Below are positions 15,041 through 23,143 of a stretch of DNA of 49,449 nt, piece by piece. Made by a program: the position numbers and the translations under genes. Source of the DNA: CAYTID01 sp964437735. Its GTDB lineage: Bacteria > Bacteroidota > Ignavibacteria > UBA10030 > BY39. The first letter of the stretch is position 1. Each line of letters starts with the position of its first letter. The stretch is from the NCBI GenBank assembly GCA_964437735.1, contig CAYTID010000006.1, positions 1 through 49,449 on the forward strand, in the 5' to 3' direction. The notes below the pieces were generated by a model that had not been told where the DNA came from, did not search any database, and saw nothing but the letters and a program-made list of their open reading frames with translations.

Positions 15041-16309
15041 TTATATTATTTTCCTAAGTTTACTTAATAAGAATTTAAAGAATGTTTTTAGAAAATTAAA
15101 AAGTACATCGATATTCCATTTGTTGAAAAAACTTATTGAAGTATCCGCGACAAATTGATAATTGCATTTATGACACTTTGCAATCAATAGTGGTTTATTT
15201 TCAGGGAGGCTTAATAAAGTACCATCATTTCTGCAAACTATATTTATAAACATGTCAAAATTTGGTTTTGGATAAATTCCATTTTGTCTATTTAATAATT
15301 TTGACAATTTTACAATATGCTTTTGGAATAACTCTGCTCTGACAGTATCATCATCTATTTCACGAGCATAATTTCTTATAGTCTGGTCATAACTTTGTGC
15401 ATAAAGATATTTTAAGCATGGATCAACTTCATTATCGTTTATCAGCAATTGAGATTTATTTTGACATTCGTTGAGTCGTTTATGCGTACTATCTAGAAAA
15501 GATTCAGTATATTTAATACATGCTTCTCGAATGAATAATAAATTCTTATCGATATTAGATAAAACTAATTGTGCATCAAATATTGAATGCTCTAGGGTTT
15601 CGAATGATTTATTTCTTGTGTCCTGTTCATGAAAACGATTATCAAAGTAGTAGCTATATAAATTTTCACAATTATTTATAGCATTGGTTGATTCAGAAGA
15701 CAGTCCCTTTTTAAATACTTTTTTAGGGATTTTACGCATAGCACAAATTAAACGGTAAACAAAGGCAAGCTCATCGCGCTTAAGATATCCAATTTCTAGT
15801 GTTTTTGTAATAGTCTTAACACTATCATGATATTTCTCTTTTTGAATGCTTTGGCATTTACATCCATTAAGCATTATCTTTCCAAAACCTAAAAAAACTC
15901 CGGCAATATCAGTAAGTATTTCGTTTTCGTAAGCATGAATATATCCAACTCCACAACTGATATCGTTAATATGTAAATATTTATGTGTAATTTCGTGTGC
16001 TAAAGCCGTAAGTATAGACTCTGTGAACATTAACGGATCATTTGAGATCTCAATAAGAACTTCCCTTTCACCGAACTTAAGTTCTATTTGTCCCCCGACA
16101 TTCTCTTTTTGCTTTTTCGGAACAACAATGAAAGTAAAACCTTTTAAGCCAATAAATTCAGCAATTTTTCACGCAGCTTTTTGAATTGCAATTACATCTT
16201 TTGAATCAAAAGAAAAAGGTTCAAGTATCGGGTAGGTTGGTTTCATACCAATCTTTTTCTCAAGAAATACAATTTTTTCTATATAGTCTTTGATAAATAT
16301 TTCTGACAT
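15041..16309 (-). pseudogene. Metalloprotease-like gene interrupted by one in-frame TGA
   Basis: Reading from the ATG at 16309 gives 46 codons, a TGA at 16169-16171, then an unbroken frame to the stop at 15041: 422 residue positions in all. The part before the TGA (MSEIFIKDYIEKIVFLEKK) and after it (KIAEFIGLKGFTFIVVPKKQ) read as one protein in one frame, so a single base change, probably TGG to TGA, explains the break. Residues 102-106 form HEITH, a zinc-metalloprotease HExxH motif, and ENEILTDIAGVFLGFG follows as a likely third-ligand helix, as in gluzincins. A later CHKC suggests half of a metal site. A product starting at the internal ATG (16030) would keep HExxH. Family not recognised. 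Confidence 0.75.
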
Positions 16310-16442
16310 ATTTTACCGCCTCTATCTAATCTGATATTTATTTTATGTTCTCTTTGTAAAACAAGTTTTAACTTTTTATTATATAAATAATTTCATTAAT
16401 ATCATAATTATTATTTAATATCCTGTCATAACCCAGCGAAAA

Positions 16443-16683
16443 TGTCAGGTATAACGCTCAATAGAAATTGATATTTCCCAGATTTTTGGACATAAAGTCA
16501 AGACATAATTAGTTTTTTTTCAAAAGCGATCGGTTATTTACACTCCCAAATTGGCAAAAATTATCATCCGTAAAGTGAAACCCTTTCCATCTATGAAACT
16601 TGAACTCGTAAATTAATTTCGGTACCTTTAACATAACTTTTCTATTGGACATCTTAACATGACATTTCTAATGGCCTATAACA
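16443..16683 (+). repeat. Right 241-bp direct repeat (solo element, IS21-end-like)
   Basis: Same orientation and same length as the copy at 7298-7538, about 88-90% identical by eye, with most differences in the right-hand 60 bases. Starts TGTCAGGTATAACG and ends GGCCTATAACA. It is followed with no gap by the 17-bp outer repeat. The rest of 16310-16442 is AT-rich and would hold the promoter of the interrupted protease gene; none is clear. Confidence 0.75.
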
Positions 16684-16700
16684 TTGAAATTTTGGCTTTT
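16684..16700 (+). repeat. Right copy of 17-bp perfect direct repeat
   Basis: TTGAAATTTTGGCTTTT, identical to 7263-7279. It marks the right outer edge of the accessory block, 93 bases before the fbp start. Confidence 0.6.
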
Positions 16701-16793
16701 TTAAACAAACATATAATTGCTTCTATCATAAATGTTTTCTAAATTATGCATTATCAGTTAACGAATTCTTCAATCACTAATCTCATTATTTTT

Positions 16794-17801
16794 ATGGTAT
16801 CACAACAAAAATTCATGACTCTCGAAAGATTTATTAACGAGCAAGAGGAACGCTTTCCGACAGCTACGGGCGAATTTACATCAGTTCTTCACACAATTAC
16901 TCTTGCGGCTAAATTAGTCTGGCGCGAAGTTAGCAAAGCCGGACTTGTAAACATTCTGGGAACTACAAAGCAGACCAATATCAGCGGCGATATTTTAAAA
17001 AAACTCGACGTGTTTGCAGATGAAACTTTTTACAAAACGATGGCTCATAACGGACATATTTGTGCTATGGCGTCAGAAGAGAATGACGGAATTATCGATG
17101 TCCCTTATAAATATAACGGCGGAAAATATGTATTACTTTTTGATCCCCTTGATGGTTCTTCAAATATTGACGCAAATATAACTATCGGAACAATTTTCAG
17201 TCTATTCAGAAGAATAACTTCATCAGGCAAAGGAACTCTTGATGATTGCTTGCAGCCAGGTTATAAACAGATTGGAGCTGGATATATAATCTACGGAACG
17301 AGCACAATGTTCGTTTACACCACTGGGCAAGGAGTGCATGGCTTTACACTTGATCCCACAGTAGGCGAGTTTTTGCTTTCGCATGAAGATATTAAAATTC
17401 CAAAAAGAGGTAAAACCTATAGCATAAATGAGGGGAATTACAATTTATGGGATACAAAATTGCAGGAGTATATTCAATACCTGAAAGTAGATGATGAAAG
17501 CACTTTTAGACCTTATTCTCTTCGCTATATCGGCACTATGGTTGGAGATATTCATAGAACATTACTTTATGGAGGGATTTTTATTTATCCTGCTGATAAA
17601 AATCACCCTACAGGAAAATTACGATTAATGTATGAATGTAATCCTATGGCATATATCGTTGAACAAGCCGGCGGAATGGCTACAAACGGGAAAATAAGAC
17701 TGCTGGAAGTACAACCTACGTCGATGCACGAAACAACACCAATTTTCATCGGTAGCGTTGAAGATGTTACTCTGTGTGACCGGTACATAAATTCAAATTA
17801 G
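16794..17801 (+). CDS. fbp: Fructose-1,6-bisphosphatase, class I
   Basis: Hydrolyses fructose 1,6-bisphosphate to fructose 6-phosphate in gluconeogenesis; Mg-dependent, cytoplasmic. 335 residues from the ATG at 16794, giving MVSQQKFMTLERFI as in FCB homologues; an upstream ATG at 16746 is less likely. Motifs: ATGEFTSVLHTITLAAKLV, the metal and phosphate site FDPLDGSSNIDANITIGTIF, and GKLRLMYECNPMAYIVEQAGG near the C-terminus. It is the first gene to the right of the accessory block. Confidence 0.96.
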   Translation: MVSQQKFMTLERFINEQEERFPTATGEFTSVLHTITLAAKLVWREVSKAGLVNILGTTKQTNISGDILKKLDVFADETFYKTMAHNGHICAMASEENDGIIDVPYKYNGGKYVLLFDPLDGSSNIDANITIGTIFSLFRRITSSGKGTLDDCLQPGYKQIGAGYIIYGTSTMFVYTTGQGVHGFTLDPTVGEFLLSHEDIKIPKRGKTYSINEGNYNLWDTKLQEYIQYLKVDDESTFRPYSLRYIGTMVGDIHRTLLYGGIFIYPADKNHPTGKLRLMYECNPMAYIVEQAGGMATNGKIRLLEVQPTSMHETTPIFIGSVEDVTLCDRYINSN

Positions 17802-17892
17802 CTATATATTACTGACTGTTAAATTTGCCTTACTATACGAATTTATGTAAATTTGGAAAGTTGAATTTAATCTCAAACCTTAATTTTAATTG

Positions 17893-18726
17893 ATGACCTG
17901 TATTAACGTAGAAAATATTTCCTTTTCTTATACCAAAATCACCAAATATAAACAAGGTAATACGTTTTCAATTAAAGACATCTCAATTTCTGTAAATCAA
18001 GGTGAATTTATTAGTTTTGCGGGTCCGAATGGTTCAGGGAAATCCACAATATTAAAACTAATTAACAGAATAATACTCCCTTCCAGCGGTAAAATTGAAA
18101 TATTCGGAAACAATTATAAAAATATTTCCCGGAAAGAGCTTTCCAAAATAATTTCATACGTACCTCAAAATTATTCGATTCCATTTTCATTTACTGCATT
18201 TGAAATTATATTGATGGGACGTACGCCTTACCTTAATCAAATAGGATTTGAAACTAAAAAAGACCGGGAGATCGCATTTGAAGCAATGGAAATTCTGGAT
18301 ATTCTTCACTTAGCCAACAAACCCATTGATAATTTATCGGGTGGTGAAGCACAGAGGGTTCTTATCGCCAGAGCATTAGCTCAACAATGTCCGATATTAA
18401 TAATGGATGAACCGAATTCGCATCTGGATATTTTACATCAACTTCAAATTCTTAATTTGGTAAAGCAATATACAATAGAAAAAAAATTATGTGTGATTTC
18501 CATATTTCATGACTTAAATTTAGCAGCAATGTTCAGCGATAGAATATATCTAGTAGAAAACGGAAGAATAATGATCCATGGAAAACCAGAAATGATAATT
18601 AATGAAAATAATATAAAAAATATATTTGGAACCGACGTTACCGTGGATAAACATCCTTTTCTTAATAAACCACGAATAACAATGATTCCAAATTTTAATC
18701 TAATATTGAATAAAGTCAAAAAGTAA
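17893..18726 (+). CDS. ABC transporter ATPase, iron/cobalamin (FecE/BtuD) type
   Basis: 277 residues from the ATG at 17893; a TTG just before is unlikely. Walker A GPNGSGKSTI (about residue 44-53), Q-loop region YVPQNYSIPFSF, signature LSGGEAQRVLIARAL, Walker B PILIMDEPNSHLD and the H-loop IFHDLNLAAMFSD are all present. The sequence is of the FecE/BtuD/FhuC group, which energises uptake of iron chelates, haem or cobalamin with a FecCD-type permease. No permease gene is nearby; a BtuF-like binding lipoprotein lies at 30.2 kb on the other strand. It precedes the leucine dehydrogenase gene by 13 bases. Confidence 0.92.
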   Translation: MTCINVENISFSYTKITKYKQGNTFSIKDISISVNQGEFISFAGPNGSGKSTILKLINRIILPSSGKIEIFGNNYKNISRKELSKIISYVPQNYSIPFSFTAFEIILMGRTPYLNQIGFETKKDREIAFEAMEILDILHLANKPIDNLSGGEAQRVLIARALAQQCPILIMDEPNSHLDILHQLQILNLVKQYTIEKKLCVISIFHDLNLAAMFSDRIYLVENGRIMIHGKPEMIINENNIKNIFGTDVTVDKHPFLNKPRITMIPNFNLILNKVKK

Positions 18727-18739
18727 AATGGAGAGAACC

Positions 18740-19849
18740 ATGAGTATATTTGAAGAGGTAGAAAGAAGAGAGCATGAACAAGTTGTTTTTTGTTCGCACA
18801 AAGAATCAGGATTAAAAGCAATTATAGGAATTCATAACACAGCACTGGGCCCGGCTCTGGGGGGTACCCGAATGTGGATGTATGCAGCTGAGAATGATGC
18901 ATTGGTTGACGTATTAAGACTTTCCAGAGGCATGTCGTATAAAGCCGCTGTTGCCGGTTTGAACCTAGGAGGGGGGAAAGCGGTGATAATAGGTGATCCA
19001 CACAAAGATAAAACCGAATCAAAATTCCGTGCATTTGGTAGGTTTGTGGATGGTTTAGCAGGACGCTACATTACCGCCGAGGATGTTGGAACTTCCGTAG
19101 AAGATATGGAATGGGTACGAATGGAAACTAAATACGTTACAGGAATAGATAAAGCTTTGGGTGGAAGCGGCGATCCTTCCCCTTTCACAGCCTATGGTGT
19201 TTATGTTGGGATGAAAGCCTGTATGAAAGAATTAACCGGGAGTGATTCTCTCACAGGAAAAAAAGTTGCAGTTCAGGGCGCAGGACACGTCGCAAAATAT
19301 GTTTGTGACCATCTCGCCAAAGAGGGTGCAAAAATATATGTTTCAGATATTTACGAAGAAAAAGCCAAAGCGATAGTAAAAGAGAGTAAAGCCGAACTCA
19401 TCGATCCCGAAAAAATATATGATGTCGATGCCGATATTTTCTGTCCTTGTGCATTAGGCGCTATTGTTAATGACAATACTATCGATAGACTCAAATTTAA
19501 GATAATAGCTGGCGGTGCAAATAATCAATTAGCAGACGAGAACAAACATGGTAAAATTTTGATGGATCGTGGTGTTATTTATGCTCCTGATTATGCTATA
19601 AATGCCGGTGGATTAATAAATGTCGCAAACGAATTAGAGGGATACCGTGCAGAAAGAGCCATGAAACAAGCTGGTCAAATTTACGACACGATTGCAACCA
19701 TCATTGCCAGCGCAAAAAAAGAAAATATACCGACTCACGTTGCCTCAAACAAAATGGCTGAGGAACGTATTAGAACAATCGGAAAAATAAGGCAAATTTA
19801 TTCGGGAAAATCCGAGTTTGCCGGCAGACTTGGTGAAATTTATAAATAA
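18740..19849 (+). CDS. Leucine/valine/phenylalanine-type amino acid dehydrogenase
   Basis: NAD-dependent oxidative deamination of a branched-chain or aromatic amino acid to its 2-oxo acid. 369 residues from the ATG at 18740, which has GGAGAG 5 bases upstream; an ATG at 18728 overlaps that site. Motifs: GPALGGTRMWMY, the catalytic-lysine loop GLNLGGGKAVIIGDP, TAEDVGTSVEDMEW, the Rossmann GAGHVAKYV and CPCALGAIVN. Closest in pattern to leucine dehydrogenase, but substrate choice cannot be fixed by eye. A GC-rich hairpin follows. Confidence 0.93.
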   Translation: MSIFEEVERREHEQVVFCSHKESGLKAIIGIHNTALGPALGGTRMWMYAAENDALVDVLRLSRGMSYKAAVAGLNLGGGKAVIIGDPHKDKTESKFRAFGRFVDGLAGRYITAEDVGTSVEDMEWVRMETKYVTGIDKALGGSGDPSPFTAYGVYVGMKACMKELTGSDSLTGKKVAVQGAGHVAKYVCDHLAKEGAKIYVSDIYEEKAKAIVKESKAELIDPEKIYDVDADIFCPCALGAIVNDNTIDRLKFKIIAGGANNQLADENKHGKILMDRGVIYAPDYAINAGGLINVANELEGYRAERAMKQAGQIYDTIATIIASAKKENIPTHVASNKMAEERIRTIGKIRQIYSGKSEFAGRLGEIYK

Positions 19850-19860
19850 ATTTAATTCGT

Positions 19861-19888
19861 GCGGCAGTAATAAAAAAACTGCCGCCTT
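19861..19888 (+). terminator. Hairpin terminator after the amino acid dehydrogenase
   Basis: GCGGCAGT (19861-19868) pairs with ACTGCCGC (19878-19885) around a 9-base A-rich loop, followed by only CTTT. The weak T-run makes it a moderate terminator, 12 bases after the stop and 15 before nusB. Confidence 0.6.
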
Positions 19889-19902
19889 TACAAAAAATAA
19901 AA

Positions 19903-20397
19903 ATGTCAGTATTTAAAAGAAGAACAATAAGAGAAAAAGTCTTACAAGCGCTTTACGCCTACGAGATTTCAAAAGAGCCTATCACTCTTGTAATCGAAAA
20001 TGTATTAAAGGAATTACAAACACATAAAGCTGAATTCGAATTTGCAAAAAAAATAATTTATGCTGTTGTTCAGCATCAAGAGGAGATTGACAAAATCATT
20101 AATTCCAAAGTTGCTAATTGGGAATTCAACAGAATTGCCACAATAGATAAATTTCTTCTCCGTATCGGTATTTGCGAGCTGATGTATTTCGAAGATATAC
20201 CACCAAAGGTTACGATCAACGAGGCAATCGAAATTGCCAAGAATTACAGTACTGAAAAAAGCAGCAAATTTATAAACGGAGTACTCGATTCCGTATTTGA
20301 AGAATTGGTAAATGAAAAAAAATTAACGAAATCGGGACGCGGTTTAATTTCCTCTTCACCGGCGAAATCTGATAAACCAAAGGAAAACCAAGAATAA
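19903..20397 (+). CDS. nusB: Transcription antitermination factor NusB
   Basis: 164 residues. The all-helical NusB fold is seen in REKVLQALYAYEISKE, NWEFNRIATIDKFLLRIGICELMYF and PPKVTINEAIEIAKNYSTEKSSKFINGVLD. NusB binds boxA RNA with S10/NusE and supports rRNA antitermination. The C-terminal 20 residues (SSPAKSDKPKENQE) are a disordered extension beyond the usual end. It is followed 30 bases later by an MFS gene. Confidence 0.95.
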   Translation: MSVFKRRTIREKVLQALYAYEISKEPITLVIENVLKELQTHKAEFEFAKKIIYAVVQHQEEIDKIINSKVANWEFNRIATIDKFLLRIGICELMYFEDIPPKVTINEAIEIAKNYSTEKSSKFINGVLDSVFEELVNEKKLTKSGRGLISSSPAKSDKPKENQE

Positions 20398-20427
20398 ACT
20401 TCAAATGCTATGTGATAAATATTTCAT

Positions 20428-21669
20428 ATGAATCCAGTCCATAATTTATCTAATCGCTCTCAAATATTTGTCTGGACACTTTTTGATTTTGCTAACACAG
20501 CATTTTATGTATTAATCCTTACCGTCGGATTTCCTCTTTATTTTAAAGAAATAGTAAATTCCGGAGAAAAGAGCGGCGATTTTTTCTGGGGTCTCGCATT
20601 CAGCGCTTCCATGCTGATTGTCGCATTGATATCACCAATTCTAGGGGCAGTCGCCGATTATGGAACGGGGAAAAAAAGATTTCTATTCCTATTCACTTTT
20701 CTTTGTATAGCTGCTACTTCTCTCCTTTTTTTTGTAACGGAAGGAATGGTCATTACAGGTATCCTTTTGTTAATTCTGGCAAATATTGGCTTTGAAGCAG
20801 GGCTCGTATTTTACGATTCATTTCTGCCGGAAATCACGAAAGAAAAAAATTATGGCCGCGTTTCAGGCTATGGTTTTGCCATGGGATATATCGGTTCTCT
20901 GGTTACTTTAATTATATCAATACCTTTTTTCCTAAAGGGCTTTTCACACGACAATATTTTAAATATACGCATAAGCTTTTTAATCGCAGCGGCTTTCTTT
21001 TTTTTATTTTCTTTGCCCCTGTTCATCTACCTCAGGGAACCATCTAAAACTGCAAGTTTGAAATTTAATTTTATATCCATCGGATATAACCGCATAAAAA
21101 AAACTTTCACAGAATTCGGCAAATACAAAAATGTTGGACGTTTTCTCACTGCTTATTTTATCTATATAGATGCGATAAATACAATAATTATTTTTTCTTC
21201 AATTTTCGCACGACAGACGTTAAAGTTCGAAATTATCGATATCGTAATATTTTTTGCTGTTGTTCAAACATCCGCAGTAATTGGTTCGATTGTCTTTGGA
21301 ATTCTGGCTGACCACATCGGTCAAAAAAAAACCTTAAGTCTCACTTTAATACTCTGGTTTATAATCGTAATAATCGCATATTTCATTACCGGAAAGGCTT
21401 TATTTTATTTCGTTGGTGTCCTTGCAGGTTTTGCTCTTGGCTCGTCTCAATCGACTAGCCGTTCCTTAATGACGAAAATTATTCCGCTCGAAAAGAAAAC
21501 TGAATTTTTCGGTTTTTATTCTTTTTTTGGAAAAGCTGCAGCTATTATAGGACCCATAGTATTCGGATACCTAGCATCACAATTTAACCAACGAATCGCA
21601 ATTGTCTCAATTGGTGTTTTAATTTTATTAGGTTTTCTGCTTCTACAAAGAGTTAAAGAAGACAACTGA
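20428..21669 (+). CDS. MFS transporter, UMF1/Atg22-like family
   Basis: 413 residues with about 12 hydrophobic segments. The start (QIFVWTLFDFANTAFYVLILTV) and PILGAVADYGTGKKRF are typical of UMF1-family major facilitator proteins, related to the vacuolar amino acid effluxer Atg22. Further motifs: YDSFLPEITKEKNYGRVSGYGFAMGYIGS and GFALGSSQSTSRSLMTKIIP. Inner-membrane location; substrate unknown. Lies downstream of nusB, perhaps co-transcribed. Confidence 0.92.
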   Translation: MNPVHNLSNRSQIFVWTLFDFANTAFYVLILTVGFPLYFKEIVNSGEKSGDFFWGLAFSASMLIVALISPILGAVADYGTGKKRFLFLFTFLCIAATSLLFFVTEGMVITGILLLILANIGFEAGLVFYDSFLPEITKEKNYGRVSGYGFAMGYIGSLVTLIISIPFFLKGFSHDNILNIRISFLIAAAFFFLFSLPLFIYLREPSKTASLKFNFISIGYNRIKKTFTEFGKYKNVGRFLTAYFIYIDAINTIIIFSSIFARQTLKFEIIDIVIFFAVVQTSAVIGSIVFGILADHIGQKKTLSLTLILWFIIVIIAYFITGKALFYFVGVLAGFALGSSQSTSRSLMTKIIPLEKKTEFFGFYSFFGKAAAIIGPIVFGYLASQFNQRIAIVSIGVLILLGFLLLQRVKEDN

Positions 21670-21706
21670 CACTTTTAATCTAAGGTATACCACACTTTTT
21701 TCTTTA

Positions 21707-21826
21707 TTATCTAATAAGAGGAACATCAAAAGGTAATCTTTGATAATCTCCTCCCTTTTCTTTAACTTCATCTTCTAATATTTGATTGACTAATAATAGC
21801 ATAAGTTCGGACATAAAATTATTCAT
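21707..21826 (-). CDS. Possible 39-residue protein
   Basis: ATG at 21826 on the minus strand with AAAGG 8 bases upstream, ending TAA at 21707-21709. The peptide begins MNNFMSELMLLLVNQ and ends LPFDVPLIR, an amphipathic helix followed by a polar tail. It lies in the 302-bp gap between the MFS gene and the DsbD-alpha-like gene. No family recognised; supported only by the start signal and sensible composition. The remainder of the gap has nothing recognisable. Confidence 0.35.
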   Translation of the reverse strand: MNNFMSELMLLLVNQILEDEVKEKGGDYQRLPFDVPLIR

Positions 21827-21971
21827 TAATGCTACCTTTGTGTCGATGGGTTGTTCTTAATAGGTTATATTTTTGCGGACAACTAAATATATACCAAAAT
21901 TACATCTGTTATATGATTTGCTTTTTCGATATATTTTTTGTAAAAATAACTATCATTCATAACAACTAATA

Positions 21972-22406
21972 ATGAAAATGAAGTTATTTCTATTTTTTTT
22001 GGGATTTTTAGTAATATTCACTCCCATTTTTTCAGAAGAAGAAAATGAATATGTAAAGACTTTTATTTCTTTAGATACAAAAGAAATAAAAGCCGGCGGT
22101 AATGGAAATATTAATATATCTTTTAAACCGGAAAACGGAATTTACATTAATATCGAACCGGAGGTTGAGGTCACACTTGACAACAAATTTGCCGTAATTG
22201 ATACAATAATTACACTTTCAGGTAAAAACAAGGATTATTTAGACCTTAAAAAACCGGTAAAGGCAAATTTTACAATCAGTAATAATTTGAAAGAAGGAAC
22301 CTATCTACTTAAAGGCAGTTTGATATATTTTTATTGCTCCGAAAAAGAAGGCTGGTGCAGTCGTTACAAACAACCATTTAATCTTAATCTTAAGATTGTA
22401 AAATAA
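21972..22406 (+). CDS. Secreted DsbD N-terminal (alpha) domain-like protein
   Basis: 144 residues with a signal peptide (LFLFFLGFLVIFTPIFS, residues 5-21). The mature part is an immunoglobulin-like domain: FISLDTKEIKAGGNGNINIS, then GTYLLKGSLIYFYCSEKEGW and a second Cys, giving a C-x6-C pair (CSEKEGWC) as in the alpha domain of the thiol-disulfide interchange protein DsbD. DsbD-alpha passes electrons to periplasmic thiol proteins. Here the transmembrane and thioredoxin parts are absent, so it is a stand-alone domain. It lies 5 bases before the lpxH-like gene. Confidence 0.8.
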   Translation: MKMKLFLFFLGFLVIFTPIFSEEENEYVKTFISLDTKEIKAGGNGNINISFKPENGIYINIEPEVEVTLDNKFAVIDTIITLSGKNKDYLDLKKPVKANFTISNNLKEGTYLLKGSLIYFYCSEKEGWCSRYKQPFNLNLKIVK

Positions 22407-22411
22407 TATCA

Positions 22412-23140
22412 ATGGCGAAAGCGTATTTTATATCTGATGCTCACCTCGGTTTAGGAAATCCCGAAGAAGAAAAAATGAAAGAAAAATATTTATCTTCGTT
22501 CCTGGCAAAAATTACGAACGATGCAGATTATTTATTCATACTCGGGGACTTGTTTGATGCTTGGTTTGAATACAAAACAGTAATTCCGAGAGGATTTCAC
22601 AATATCCTTTCTGCACTCGATAACGTAGTCAAACAAAAAGTTAAAGTACACTACCTCGCCGGCAATCATGATTATTGGATGAATAATTTTTTTTCGGACG
22701 AACTCGGCATTATAACACACCCCGATAACCTTGAAATATCGATAGATGAAAAAAATATTTATATGCATCATGGCGACGGCTTTTCGATAAACGATAGAGG
22801 TTATAAATTTCTTAAAGGTATTCTGCGCAATCCGATCAATATTCGATTATACAAACTTCTTCACCCCGATATAGGTGTAAAGCTGGCAAAAAACATTTCA
22901 AAGCTAAGCCGAAAACATTCTTCAGTTAAAAATTACAGCGAAACCGACGGGATGAAGCAAGAAGCAGAAAAAAAATTCCTTGAAGGTTACGATATTGTTA
23001 TTATGGGACATCGCCATGAACCGGTTTTAGATAAATCTTCCAAAGGTATTTATATTAATCTGGGAGATTGGATAAAACATTTTACTTATGCGGAATTATC
23101 GGACGGAGAAATCAGTTTAAAAAAATGGAACCCGGAATAA
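22412..23140 (+). CDS. lpxH: UDP-2,3-diacylglucosamine diphosphatase, LpxH-type metallophosphatase
   Basis: 242 residues. Calcineurin-like phosphoesterase motifs are complete: SDAHLG (8-13), GDLFDAW (45-51), GNHDYW, MHHGD and MGHRHEP near residue 200. LpxH cleaves UDP-2,3-diacylglucosamine to lipid X in lipid A synthesis at the inner membrane. Length and motif order fit LpxH of FCB bacteria. No other lipid A gene is adjacent; the penicillin-binding protein gene follows by 3 bases, forming an envelope-related pair. Confidence 0.88.
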   Translation: MAKAYFISDAHLGLGNPEEEKMKEKYLSSFLAKITNDADYLFILGDLFDAWFEYKTVIPRGFHNILSALDNVVKQKVKVHYLAGNHDYWMNNFFSDELGIITHPDNLEISIDEKNIYMHHGDGFSINDRGYKFLKGILRNPINIRLYKLLHPDIGVKLAKNISKLSRKHSSVKNYSETDGMKQEAEKKFLEGYDIVIMGHRHEPVLDKSSKGIYINLGDWIKHFTYAELSDGEISLKKWNPE

Positions 23141-23143
23141 CTG

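Noticed and set aside
16169..16171. TGA as selenocysteine or recoded Trp
   Set aside because: No selenoprotein family recognised, no clear hairpin just after the codon, and TGA is used as an ordinary stop elsewhere in the window.
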